From NCBI GenBank assembly GCA_047495785.1, contig JBLDXI010000004.1:496001-560000 (forward strand): DNA of 64,000 nt. The letters are read 5' to 3'. The translations under genes were made by a program, and so were the position numbers. Origin of the DNA: Lepidodermella squamata (taxonomy: Eukaryota > Gastrotricha). Positions 9,274 to 21,486 of the stretch are shown here, one piece after another (positions within the stretch are counted from its first letter, which is position 1; each line of letters starts with the position of its first letter). Under the pieces are notes generated by a model, which had not been told where the DNA came from, made no database searches, and saw nothing but the letters and a program-made list of their open reading frames with translations.

Positions 9274-10092
9274 ATGCAAGCTGCCCGTCTGCTACTGGCG
9301 GTGGTTTTGATCGCCGACCTAGCCATAACCTGCCCGCCAACAACGACATCCGAGGCAACTATTTGTCCTTCAGTTGTAATTTGCCCTTCTGGCACCTCTT
9401 GCTATCAGACCGCTTGCCCCAAATCAGCTTGCGCGACTTCGGTATGAAATTTCACGCAGGCCGATAATTCTTTAGTCACGTTTGAATTTTCCAGGGCCAA
9501 TTTGCTCGATGCTCTGTCAACACAAATGTCTTAGCCATTCCGGCCACTTTCTGCCTTTCAACTGGCACGTGCTCAGGAATTACAGGCGCTTCTGTAGGTT
9601 TTCACTTGAATTTGTCGAATTTCGGTCTATTTGAAACCTGTAGCCGACGGGAACGACCTCGAACTCATTCCTGAGCTGTTGTACTGGTTTGAGCGCCGTG
9701 CCATCGACCATCCAGTACATCCAGCTGGTGATCAGCAGCGCGCCAGTTGCGATGTGTATGGCCACGAACGACGTATCAATGTACAGAATGTGCAACACTG
9801 TGAGTGCCGTTACAATGACGGGCGCGTCGTGTGTTCGCTTTCCGAGTTCGTGCGAATCCGGCAAGGTGCAAATATCGACTGTGGCGATAGTGAGTTGAAA
9901 TTAAGTCATCACACAATAGCATTAATTGCTGGCTTTTGCATTTTACAGCAAGGTGTGATTAGTTTTGCCTACGCTAGTTTCCGTCTCTGTTGCAAAGGCA
10001 TTCAATCAGCTGCAATACATACATCGTCCAAATTCACATCGGCCGATATTCTCGGCGTTACGGTGGACTCGTGTATTGGGGTGCAAGCTTAA
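9274..10092 (+). CDS. Secreted cysteine-rich protein, four exons
   Basis: Exons 9274-9441, 9495-9593, 9644-9889 and 9949-10092 join in phase 0 with GT-AG introns of 50-59 bp to give 218 residues. The start is followed by a clear signal peptide (MQAARLLLAVVLIADLAIT). The mature part is rich in Cys, Ser and Thr. It opens with a C-rich run (TCPP, ICPSVVICPSGTSCYQTACPKSAC), continues with spaced cysteines through exons 2 and 3, and ends with a CC pair and a C in exon 4. No known domain is recognised. An extracellular, disulphide-bonded role is inferred. Exons 1-3 lie in the right arm of the inverted repeat and are duplicated in inverted form at 3393-2794. Only this copy is complete. Confidence 0.8.
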
Positions 10093-10813
10093 TTGATATA
10101 TGGACAGCGACTAAAGCTCGCGAAATTGCGCTGTTATTAGTTTAGGAAACAACATTTCGAAGATAAGTAAAACCTTCTCAGCTGCTTACGTTGTTTCTAC
10201 TAAGTAAATCCTTTGTCTACGACACAATAACAATTGACTCACGGCCTCTTCGCCCCTTCCCAACCTGCGGTGTTAGGGATTCAGCTTACCTTCCAATTAG
10301 CGGACCCTCCAATTAGGAGCGATTAGCATGGTCCGCTGAACACAACGACGTTTTATTTCAGCGTTTCGCGGTAATTTAACAAAATTATAGAAAGCGTGGT
10401 CTTCGAAAGAGCCTGCTTGTCGTGAATAGTGATGCGCGCCGATTATTTTTTCTTTAATCGATTAAACTTCGATTTAAACTTCGATAATCGAATCGTGTTA
10501 ATCGCGATTAAATGTTCAATCGAATCGCCCGACAAATCGAATCGATTAATCGTGGGCGCTGTATTAAATTCAAGTAAAATCATAATCAGATAGTCTTGTT
10601 TTGAACGCGCTCCCAGCATTACTATCAACTCGTATCCCCAATCTGACAATTCCACGAGATTCTACGCAAAAAACCGAGTAATTCTATGTGCTATGTGTTA
10701 CTCGAAAGCAGATTCCGATTCCTCGTGAAAAACTACCTCCTCCTAGGTTTCTAAGGGGGGTTTCGACATGAAAAGAAGCGGTTTTGCCGATTTCTTTAAA
10801 ATTGTTATTTTTA
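10093..10813. other. Intergenic, AT-rich with TCGATTAA-type repeats
   Basis: No gene is recognised. About 10440-10560 is dense in short degenerate AATCGATT/CGATTAA units. The left end of a MITE follows. Confidence 0.5.
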
Positions 10814-11351
10814 CAGTAGAAGCTGTATAATCCGGACACCATCGGTCGCGGAAAATTTGTCCGCATTAGCGCGCTGTCCGCATTAGCGCGCTGTTCGCAT
10901 TAGCGCGCTGTCCGCATTGGGCGATCCCCTATATTCCGAGGCGCCCCTTGAAACGGCCTCAGCGGGCAGGATTAGGCCCCATTTTACGCGCAGGTATTGT
11001 TTGCTTTTCTAATTGGCACGCTCTTTAATTAGATTTGAGTGGTTTTTACACATAATTTGCAACTAATTTGCAAATAATTTCGCCAAGTAAGCGAAGATTT
11101 GTGACAATATCCCTAATCCACTCGGAGACATGGAGTTGAGTGGTGTCCTAAAGAGCCTAAAATACCCATATGGACAGTGCGACTGTAGCTAGAAAACTGG
11201 CCGTATTAGCACGCGTCCGCATTAAGAAGCTGTCCGCCTTAAAGAGCGCGATGTCCGCATGTTATAACGTAAACTCTGTCCGTCGCCCTAAAATCGTCTG
11301 GACTAGCCCGCTGTCCGCATTGCTGGGGTTCGGATTATATAGCTTCTACTG
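10814..11351. mobile_element. Pogo/Tc1-like MITE with TA target duplication
   Basis: Termini CAGTAGAAGC... and ...GCTTCTACTG are inverted repeats that extend through an ATAATCCG/CGGATTAT block and are flanked by TA on both sides. This is the signature of pogo/Tigger-type mariner relatives. The 538-bp interior has no coding capacity. It holds a 17-bp tandem repeat (TGTCCGCATTAGCGCGC, about 3.6 copies, 10858-10920) and related degenerate units near 11210-11340. Confidence 0.7.
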
Positions 11352-12729
11352 TATAATCCAATTAGCAAGCAAGCAATGTTTTATTTCCAAAAATTAAAGT
11401 TAAGCACCGGCCACGGGTGGGCTTTTGGCGCATCAGACATATATAACTCGTACGTGTGTTTTCTGCATACAGGATAGGATAATATTATAATGATTCTGAT
11501 TATTTTACTAATTAATTGTTGGTGGGGTATGTGTGAATTTTTATCCAATTAATCCAATTAATTAATCAATTCAGTAGCCGGAAACGAAATGTACGCTAAC
11601 TTTTTACGCTGAACAAGATGATGCGAACCGTTAATTGATAGAGATAATTGGATAAGCGCAAATCGATAATCGATAATCGATAATCAATCAGTTTCTGTTT
11701 ATGCAAGCAATTTTCAAACAGCAAATATATTTTTCTTACCAAAGCATCCTCCTAATCGAACTAAATGCTTAGAAAAAGAATGCAATAGAATTGTTTCGGC
11801 TATAGAATTTTCAATTCGGAACTTGATACAAGAACGCATTTGACCAGTTCGAACGAAGTTCCATCGACGCACATTTTGTGGGGCTCGGAAATAAAAAACA
11901 AGAAGATTAACTTTTCCTGCCTGTTCGAAGAGTGTTTATAAAGTCATAGAGGGAGAACTTTGACCGAATATGTTTTGGATTCGACTAGTTCAGACACCAA
12001 GCCTCTCAGTTTTCAATTTTTAAAGCAGTATATCACTAATACCAGTGAAGGACTGCGATAAGGTTCTCGACTCTGTTTTCGTCACTATAGGACCTTAAAC
12101 CAAGCCAAGGCGATTACCAGTGATTTCATGCAGTTAGCGTAGTTCCCGGCGAAGTCTAAATGTCGATCTAAACGTTGATAACATATTATTCCAAAAATTA
12201 TTTATATTGCCCGCTAATACTTACAACGGTCATCGGAACCGGGCATGTATTGCGGCAAACCGGGCCCGAATCAGTTGCACAAAGTCCAGCAGGCTGAAAA
12301 TTTAGACTCGTAAGTCTAACTTATTAACGGAAAATCGGCAAAATTACGTACTCCTGAGAGGCAGAGGTTTCTGTCAATGTTAGTACCTCAACTGTAAGAC
12401 TGAAAAATGACGCATTGAATGACAAACGAATGATGTATTGCTATAATCAAACTTGTGTTAGGTAGGTTGTATTACAAGGAGTAGATTACCGCCGAAAAGG
12501 ACCGGTCTCTTTGAACGAAACATCGAAGGACGGAACGAAATCAGCGTCTTTTCGGGTAACTATTTGAGAAAAAAAAACAGAAATAATCAAAAATAACCGA
12601 AGACACAAATCAAACCAACTGTTTTGCTCGTTCAAGCATGATAGTGTCGTTGGTCGGCGCGCAACCAGAGTCTGCGGTTCGAACAGAAACAAGTTTAGCG
12701 TCTCCCAGCAAATTCATCGAAGCACTAAC
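11352..12729. other. Intergenic, no gene seen
   Basis: AT-rich spacer. A short CGATAAT tandem repeat lies near 11660-11690, of the same type as at about 26415-26440 and 51011-51075. No supported coding region was found. Confidence 0.5.
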
Positions 12730-13254
12730 CCCGTTGTTGGGACAATTGCCGTCATTCGGAACGCATTTCCTCTGGCAATTGCTGCTGCACAGCTTTGCTT
12801 CGATATTCTGCTCATAGAGTGATTCATCGATACAGGTATTGAAACAGTGACCATGGCTTACCAGAAAGTTCTTGATTGCGCTCTAAAACCATGACTTCAT
12901 CGGTTTTATCACATCCAAGGCAGCGTGGGATACACCGCATGTTAATCGTTTTGAAGTCGAAGCAGCTTCGAGCAAAAGCAAAAATTAATCGCTATTGGAA
13001 CCTTTTTTCAACGCATCCCAGCTGAGCAGTATTCAAGAGATGGCAGAGAGTAGCCACGCTAGAAAAAATTACGAAATGATCAACTTGAACCAATCCCCAC
13101 ATCCTCAACTTGCTTGAACTTCATCAAGAAATGAGCAGTTCGTTTTGCAGCCAGTAAATGAATCATTCAAGCGTGAGAAGCAGCGTTTGTATTTGGCACT
13201 CGTAGCCGCCACAGCAGTTAGAAACATAAATAAATTCCGAATAAATAGGGCCAT
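12730..13254 (-). CDS. Gene F: short Cys-module secreted protein (lectin-cluster relative), partial
   Basis: Exon 1 begins at 13254 with a signal peptide (MALFIRNLFMFLTAVAATSA) and then KRCFSRLNDSFTGCKTNC, homologous to module 1 of the neighbouring lectin-like genes. A 42-nt exon-2 homologue begins at 13058 (RGYSLPSLEYCSAG). Module-2 and module-3 homologues follow: SCFDFKTINMRCIPRCLGC and NCQRKCVPNDGNC, ending at a GGG|GTTAGT donor at 12730. The donor after exon 1 appears to be GCAAGT, a GC-AG intron. I could not find the later modules or a CTLD downstream, so the gene is either short or degraded, and the exact exon joins after exon 2 are unresolved. Confidence 0.55.
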
Positions 13255-14257
13255 GATCTGGGATTTTAAATGTTTGCATGCCAAACATCGGCCGATCATC
13301 AAATTTTAAATTGTCCGAATGAACAAATTCACGTCATCCACGCGATGACGTATCGAGAATCGGACAAAAATTGGGTTCGGACAAAAAACAAAGCCGCGTT
13401 TTCGTCACAATTCATTCACCACTTCGACCTGGTTTTGACAATGGACAATACAAGAGCAAAATTGTTTTGGGATATAACTCATTTCATGTTTTGTTGGCGA
13501 GAAAGGTTAGGTCAGGCAACTGTTGAGCCGTTCACCAACGTCGAAGCTACAGTGGATGAAGCACGATATCCTCGAGGTTTCCGAATAAATCAAACCAAAG
13601 GGTCCCGTTTTTTGGGGGCTTCTCGCCCGGAACTACCCTCCGTACCCATGTGTTGACTTCACTGATAAATTCAGGGCAAGAATGGCATTGATTGGCAACA
13701 TTGATTGGCATTGCGTCGTGTGAGCTTTTGAAGATAAAAAAAGAAACAAATTATTGCATATTTAAATAGTTTATTTTGCAATAATTCTGCGTAATTTATT
13801 GTGAAGCAAAACGAATGCGATCAGTTTGAGTAATAGCTGAGAGAATGCAGAAGCACAAATAGATTGTGAAAATAGATTGCATAATTGTGATGAATATGAT
13901 AAGATTTAGGAGTTTTCTCTAACATCTAGCAGGTTTGAATATTTCTAATAGATATTGATTGTTAACGGCTGAATGAGGATTCGGAAACGAAGGAACTAGA
14001 GACCCGCCTTGGGCTCTTTTGATTTCGGCCAGGTAACGCACCGGTTTCCGGTTTTCGCGAAGCACCAATACTAAATCGTTAAATAATTCGTTTTTTTATT
14101 CGATTTCAAGAGAGTGTTTCTTCGGCATTAACATTTTATAGCTTCATCTACTTTGTCTTTCATACTTTCAACTATTTTCATAATTCAAAACTTGAGGCAT
14201 ACGCATCCAGCTCGAATTCTTCTCGCTGTCTCGCAGACGTTCACGGCAAATTATAGC
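13255..14257. other. Intergenic between genes F and B
   Basis: No supported gene. A 128-codon open frame on the plus strand at 13270-13656 has no signal, domain or paralogue. Confidence 0.5.
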
Positions 14258-17200
14258 TCAAACATTTTCATAGTATTTCATAGATGGAGCGAAATCATAT
14301 TGTTCAGTCTGCCAGCGCCACTCGCAAAGAGCCTTGTCCGAGCCGGCTGATGTAGCGGTGCATGCTCGGTCGACCAGCTCAAGGCACCCCGATTCGCGTG
14401 TCACGTCAGCACCGCAAAGGCCCACTTGATTTCGCCTAGGCCTACCCGACTGCCACGGCGGAATACCAGCATACGGTGTGCCATCACCCCACAGCCACGT
14501 GCCGTTCAATGTCCACAGATCAACGTTAGCCTGCATGATGTCAAGGCGAAACATGACAGCTTGAGCCGCTCGTCGCTCTGCCTCGCTTTTAATTCTTGCC
14601 AAATACCACATACCGCCACTTTCATCAGTAAGCGGCTTGAGATGGTTTGGACAATTGGCTCTAAATGAACCTGGCAAGTCTGCTGGGTTCGAAATCAGCG
14701 CAGTAGTCATGAAAGTCTGTGATATCAGAAATAAAGAAATTATGGCTAATGGTGAATCGGGTCTCCGATTCTCGAATAAAGATTCATCGGTGGAATAAAA
14801 GTAAGTGCCATCTCTAGCTTTGTATACAATATTTCGCTTATGATCGAAATTCGCCAAATTTCTGTTCCTATTTATGAGAGCACTAGGACGTCGAAGAGGC
14901 CTTAATCAACGCGACACGCAACCCATACGCCCATGTTACTATTCAAGGTAGGTTCTGTGATCTATGATCTAGGGTTTCAAAATTTACCGAATTTTATCAA
15001 TGATCGCACTAAATATTCACATTTTATCTCTATTTCATAAGTAAATTCCGTTATCTGGAAATACCTGATACATATAAATTTAGGTCAAAAGGGTCAACGA
15101 ATCTTCAGAGGTTACAGAATTTTCCAATCCATTTAAATTAGGAACTAAGATGATAGAAGACATGCTAAAACTGACCATACCTTCTTGAATGGAAAGAAAG
15201 TTTCACATAGTGCTGGCAGATAAAACTTATTGAGACTGCTGTCTAAAATCCTAGCATATCCGCTGCTGTCATCCATAAAATAAATACCATCCCGCATATA
15301 ATACGAAGATAATGGCGGCAAACCATCGGTATATACAACCCCATCGAGCCAGCTGAAACTACCAAGCGATCGCATAAGACCGAAAGTAGCACGAGTACAT
15401 GGTTCTCCCAGGAAAGACCTCAAAGACTCCAATTCGGATGAGGATCTAACACTCGCCACCATCGCATTGTTATCGGCGCATTGTTGTTGATACTCTTCAA
15501 TTGAATTAGGGCTACCTATTAGAAGGTATCCCTTAGCTGCTTTCTCGCAGCTATCCGCGTCAGGATAGGTGAACGCCGGAATAGTGCGCTCCTTGTCAGC
15601 ATCACAGCCCGTTGCATTCGACACGCATCGAACGGCATCATCATAATTCGCCACACAACGGAGAAGGGCAGGCTAAATCATGAAAATTAAGCAATAATCA
15701 ATGGAAGCCCTGCAAATAGGTAAAGGTTATCTATGTTCTATGGGTTCAATCATAGTTTATTAACAACAAATCGCATTCGAAAATGGCAACTCACAGCTAT
15801 ATCTTTGATGCAGGTGTCATGATTGAATTCGAAGTACTCATCGTCGATGTAGATTTTGACCTTCCGCGTTGAAACAGCTATACGATGTAATATTGTATTT
15901 GAGCTGCGACTTTACCTGTGTGGAATTTTGTGGGCAAACGGCGTGACAATATTGGCTACCGAAAGCATCAACGCATTGAACAGCATACTGTTAAGGGTTG
16001 AGATTAACATCACAGCTACAAAATTATACTAGGACTCTACCCCATGTTTGCAGTTGTAAAGGTTGCTGTAGACATTGATCGAAAACTGTCGAGTCTCATT
16101 GTTAGCCTTACAGCCACTTGCTTGTGGTCGGCAGGCGGTGTACTGAAGTGTTCTGGTATCGAAACAGCGAATGTGAGGTTTCTCGCTCGCCGGAACGCGA
16201 ACTTTAAAAGTGTATGAAAGCATCATGAAGATTTGTTTGAAAGTATATTAGCTATGAGAATAGATTTCGCTCGAGAACAACATATAGAGATCAAGGACAT
16301 GTGATTTAGCATGTAATTGAGCCCTAGCCCTCAGACAGGAGAATCCTTAAATTTGAACAAAATTCCGAGACCAAAGGCACTCTATTTCAGTCAATTCAAT
16401 GTCAATCGAAAAAACCCCGCAACTGTTCAATATTTGTTAGGAATTCGGAATAATAACCAAGTCTCATGATTGAAAAGGGATTCTTACGTGATCCGTTGGT
16501 GCATAAACTCAGGTTAGAATATATAAATTTCTCTGTGACCTAAAAAGTTGAAAAATATTCGAATCAATTTAAAATGTAAGAGACAATCATTATACATAGG
16601 GCTCTGGACAGGTAAATGGATCAGGCACGCATGTTATGATTGCTTTTTTCGGCGGAATTATGCACCGCCGGAATTCCAAATTCTAATCAAAAGAAACAAG
16701 AGTCATTATACAATTATGACGTATAACGCGTTATAAGTCTTACCGCAAATTCGTCTTTCTTTTGCTCGCATAGTTCAAAAGAACGTTCAAATGATCCATT
16801 TACAAACAGGAAACTCTGGAAAAAACAGGAAATGAATCTGGATCTAGGATCTATGACCAAGTCAGAATTTTCTTGGAATTTGGGTAAGAATGGGCTTTTG
16901 AGAGAAGAATTGGTGGGCAGACCGCCATAAATAACAAATACGCAAAACATCTAACATGTTTCAACTAACACATCTAACACATAACATATGAAATTCCCTC
17001 AGCTATTTCACAAAGTATTTATCGATTCAATCAAAATTAGCATATTCGAAATTACTTAAAAGCCCTGTGAGCCAATAAGTGAATTCTTTCTGAATTAGGT
17101 CAATTACATTTTATATTATATGAATTACGAGTGCTATATCGTAAAATATTGCATGAGCATGGGTACTAACACCATTTTTGAGCGAATGCTATATTTGGGC

Positions 17201-17867
17201 TGCTAACATTTCAACCTCGAAATTTTGAAAAATTTGAAAATTGATTTTTGGCGAATCGCTCATTTTTGTATAATCGAACCGACTTGACCCCTCAACCGTG
17301 GGCTACTATTACGGTTTGGCGATTATTGGAACAAATACGGTAATTTCTTTGCGAAGGGATATTGAGATACAGGTACAGGCTTTTGATTTGTTATGAAAAT
17401 GAACAGTGAATTGTTGTTTTATTAATTACTCACATTGATTTCGCTTGATAGATCACATCCGAGTCTACCAGGGACGCAACGCGGCGTGACATCCTTGTAT
17501 TTGTAGCACATTCGAACACTCTACATAATGGTATTGTATGATTGCTTTCGACAGAAAGTATGGCGAGTATTACCAATCCTTCAGGGAAATCAGCTGTTGT
17601 GTTACGGCATAATTTAGCTCCGTAGTAAACTTCGTCAATCTGAATAAAAGTGATATTGAATAAAGAAGGATTATCGTTAGTCGAGAATCGAACGTCGTAT
17701 TCGACGAGTAGATCACAGCCTTGCTGCGCGTCGGCGCAACGCTTGAATCGGTTGTTCAGCCGTGAATAACACCTAACAAACGGATCGTCGGCGCCCGCAT
17801 CTACAGCTGCTAGTTCGATCAGCGTGACAGTTAACACAAGGAACAGCGCAAAATAATATCGAGCCAT
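14258..17867 (-). CDS. Gene B: six Cys modules plus two C-type lectin domains
   Basis: Eleven exons: 17867-17694, 17639-17574, 17520-17434, 16815-16744, 16682-16596, 16539-16488, 16201-16041, 15987-15916, 15860-15795, 15672-15181 and 14716-14258, predicting about 595 residues. The signal peptide (MARYYFALFLVLTVTLIELA) leads into six four-Cys modules, for example VRCYSRLNNRFKRCADAQQGC, MCYKYKDVTPRCVPGRLGC and HIRCFDTRTLQYTACRPQ. Exon 10 holds a first CTLD, divergent, ending ALCETFF. Exon 11 holds a second CTLD with WLWGDGTPY, the Trp-Gly core, and paired cysteines to ALCEWRW. A secreted, possibly carbohydrate-binding role is inferred. Calcium-binding EPN/QPD and WND motifs are not obvious, so sugar binding is unproven. 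It is head-to-head with gene A. The exon 2 end and the exon 6/7 join are the least certain. Confidence 0.85.
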
Positions 17868-18530
17868 CGATTTTTGCAGCCAGCAAATGAAAACTAATAG
17901 CCCAAATTCAAGGAGTTGGAAAAAATACAGCGCGGCAAATGAATAAAAATTGAAATGATGCAAATTGCCTGTTTGGTTTGAACAAGCACGAGCCATGAAA
18001 AAATAATTGATGAGCAGTGTTATTGTTTTCACTCGGATTGTCTATGTCTATTGAACTGGAACAAAAAGCGGGACGTGACTCATTTCGGCCAATAATGCTT
18101 CACTAGCCCGAACTTCACTGAATTTCACTGAATTTCTCTATTGTCTGTTTTCTAGTTCAGATTCATCAATTGTCACAGCTTCGATTTTTGTCCTTAATGG
18201 ACTTAATGGACTGGAAATGGATTGAAAATTTGAACAGCGAATTGTCTCATCGTGTCCAAGCGCAATAATGATTTCTTAATGAGACAAAAAAACCACTTTT
18301 TTCTTCAATTCGCAATTGTATTTAACAGGTCACGTTCTGTATTCGTTTTTTCTCGAGGTTACAGGACAATTTTTCCAGTCAAAAACGCTCTTACTTCACC
18401 CCTAAAATTAAAAGCGGAAAAATTAATAGACGAATTTCGTCATTTCATTCCAATTTTACTCCATTCGCAGAGCTAAATATTTTTTTTCTATTTGATGCTT
18501 TCATTCGAATAACGAATTGAGCTTTATTTT
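17868..18530. promoter_or_regulatory. Shared divergent promoter region of genes B and A
   Basis: The 663-bp spacer between two start codons facing away from each other. It is AT-rich with no open frame of note. No TATA box was assigned with confidence. Confidence 0.4.
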
Positions 18531-21377
18531 ATGGCGAACCTTTCTTGGCGTGGACTGTCTTTTCTGCTGCTGGCGCTGCTGGACCTGGCAGCTGTTGCTG
18601 CTGTCCCGCAACTTAGGTGTTACTCGCAGCTGAACAACCGCTTCAAGTCCTGCGTTGATGCTACGGTGCGATGCGATCCTCTCATCGAATATCAAGTACT
18701 TCTCAGAAAATTCAATTTATGTTATGCACTGATAATGCTAATTTTCAGGAATTCACTGTCTACCCCAGTCATAGCGTCTGCAACCAAGGCGTGAGAATTG
18801 TTGGATTTATTTGTTGAATTGAAAATAATAAATCTACAAGTAGAGTTACCAAATGTGCTACAAATACGATGCCATCACGCCTCGATGCGTCCCAGGAAAT
18901 ATTGGCTGCGATCTGGTGTTCGAAATGAACGTAAGGTTGTTTTGGTAAAATTCGACAAATTGGTAACAGTTTATTTCTGGATTAAATACTCGAATAATAT
19001 AAATAATTATCGAATAGGCTTGAATAATTATATTCGCCAGCCATCGCACCTTTGAAAATGCTTTCAGGCCCGTGACCATTTCTAAAATTAGTTTTCGCTA
19101 ACTGTAAACTGTAAATTTGGTTCCAGTAAGCAGTAAAAGGAGGACCTTGACATATTAAAGTATCATTTTTCTAATCTGTTTATCAGCTCTTTTTGTTCGC
19201 AAACACGACCTTCAAAAACTCGTCCAACGAATGCGAACGCAAGAAAGATGAATTCAAGGTAAGACGCTTTCAATTAAACCGCTGATTGATCGTGACGTTT
19301 TTCTACCAACTTCGAACCAGAATCTGCTATTTCAGCGCTGTGCGTCAGGAAGCGAAACTAAAACCTGCGTTCCCTATCCATACACCTGTCCAAAAAGCTG
19401 GGTAAATCTGCTTTGTCAACGATGGAATGGGTTATCAGCTTTTACTACAAACTTTCAGCTGATAGCAAAAAAAATAACTAATCCAATACATTTTGAATGC
19501 TTTATTTTCACAGACTACGGAAAAGCTTCTGTATCAGAACCTAAGCTCTTGTATCAACGGATCAGGTAAGGTTTATTCACCTACAAAATTGTTGCCAATA
19601 TTCAATCTTCAATCTCAATATCAGTTGTTGTTCCTGTTAGCGAGAGACCGCACATTCGCTGCTTTGATGCTACAACACTTCAGTTTACCACCTGCCGACC
19701 ACAAGGACATGGCTGCTTCGCCAACAATGAGACTCAACAATTTTCAAAAAACGTCTACAGCAACTTTTACAACTGCCAATTTGGGGTATTTTTATCCCTA
19801 TCTATTTTACAGCGATTTTTCATTCCGCCATTTCCACAGAACGCAGTTCAGTGCTTGGATGGTTCGGGAACCAAGTCCTGTCACGGCATTTGCCCACAAA
19901 TCTTGACGGAGGTGAAATTGAAGCTCAAGTTGAGATAAAAAGGTGTATTTATACTGTTAATTTTCACATTACAGGCCAAAATATATTCTAGCGATCAGAC
20001 TTTTCAACGTAATCACGAAAGCTGTATCGAGGATATCACTGTAAGTATTTTTTATTTTGATAATATTTGATTTGAAGGGTTTATCAAAATAATAAATTGA
20101 GAACCCCATTCAAGTATGATAAGGAGGATCTTAAATTTTCCGCCTATATTCGTGTATAAATTATACAAAAATACCTATCGCCGAAATTTGCAAATGAATC
20201 GGAATCAGAATTACCTCAAAAATCGACTTTACGGCGTTTTGAAAACTCGAAAACTCTATTTATTTTTTATTTTATAGCCTGGATTTTTCCGTTGTGTGGC
20301 GAATGTTGATGCTTCGGTTCGTTGCGTGTCGAATGCAACGGGCTGTGAATCTGCCAAGGAACAGCAAATCCCGCCAAATTGCGCATACTCGAACGCTGGC
20401 AGCTGCCGGAATGCCACTAAGGAATTCTTCTTAGTCGCTGGAAGTCAATCTTTAGAGGGCTTCAAACAGCAATGCATCGATAACAACGGAATGCTGGCGA
20501 CTGTGAGGACATCAGTCGAATTGAAGACTCTGAGGTCCTATCTTACTTATCCCGTTGAAAAGGCCGTCATCGGCCTCATCCGGCTGAATGGCGTTTTCAA
20601 ATGGCACGATGGATCTAGCTACATCGATGGCTTGCCGCGAATCGCTCCTTATTATCTGCCAGAGGGGTTGTATGTGATTGATGATCGAGAAGACAAAGCA
20701 CTTGCTCGCCTCGCACCTGCCCTCAACAGCACCGGTTCTCGGGCACTTTGTGAGACCTTCGTAACCCCAAAAAAGGTGAGTATTACAAATGTGGGATTAT
20801 TTTTCAACCTAGCAAAGGTCCCAGCTGGGAACCGTCTCCAAGTCTTAAAGAATCCTGAAACTTCACTTTTCGCCGCTATCAGTGAGAGTAGGATCCCCGA
20901 AAATGTTAGATCAAAGGTTCCCTTTTCCATTTGCAGTTTTTCGGGTTTTCTTGCCTGGACCTCTCGATTGCTAATGTTGCCTAATTTCCTTTTTGTCCAT
21001 CACAGTTATTCCAGTCGACACAACTATGGCTTCCCAAGGACTCTAAAAGCTTACAAACTCCAGCGAGGGACAGTTGTAGTAAACATATCAAAGCGCCTGT
21101 GGTCTGTTCCTCTACAAGGAAGTGTGAAGTTGGCGCAAGTTGGCGGTTGGCACGAATCAAAAACGAGGCAGATTTTCAAGCGGCTCAATCTGCGATGTTG
21201 AGGTATGCCATCACCGAGGCTTACGTTGATCTTTGGAAAGCTAACAATGGCACGTGGCTGTGGGGCGATGGCACGCCCTATGCTGGCATTCCGCCATGGC
21301 AGGCCGGCAAGCCGAGCGTGAATCAGCCTAGGCTGTGCGCAGCTTCGGCGACCATGGAATCGGGGTCGCTTGCTTGA
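18531..21377 (+). CDS. Gene A: six Cys modules plus two CTLDs, second CTLD frameshifted
   Basis: Exons 18531-18695, 18749-18790, 18844-18930, 19187-19258, 19336-19401, 19514-19565, 19625-19785, 19840-19911, 19975-20040, 20278-20775 and 21015-21377 predict about 547 residues. The signal peptide is MANLSWRGLSFLLLALLDLA. The module exons have the same lengths as in B and C (42, 87, 52, 161, 72 nt). CTLD1 (exon 10) ends ALCETFVTPKK. CTLD2 has the conserved WLWGDGTPYAGIPPW block but terminates at MESGSLA. Compared with gene B there is a 4-nt insertion at about 21367-21370. In the other frame the expected tail (LELVDRPC...EVLCEWN) continues to a stop at 21484-21486. The current allele therefore loses the last cysteines of CTLD2. 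Confidence 0.82.
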
Positions 21378-21486
21378 GCTGGTTGATCGGCCTTGCAACG
21401 TGCAATTATGCAAAGTCTACGGTGATTGGAACATATCTTGCCAGCCGCATAATCCTCCTAATGAAGTGTTGTGCGAATGGAACTAA

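Larger units (their letters stand above)
7124..9873 (-). repeat. Right arm of 2.75-kb inverted repeat
   Basis: Reverse complement of 2794-5543. This arm looks like the source copy: gag continues naturally beyond 7124 to its zinc knuckle and protease, and the Cys-rich gene continues naturally beyond 9873 into its last exon. The left arm is truncated at both corresponding points. Confidence 0.95.

Noticed and set aside
13270-13656. 128-codon open frame on the plus strand
   Set aside because: No signal peptide, domain, paralogue or splice context; compatible with chance.
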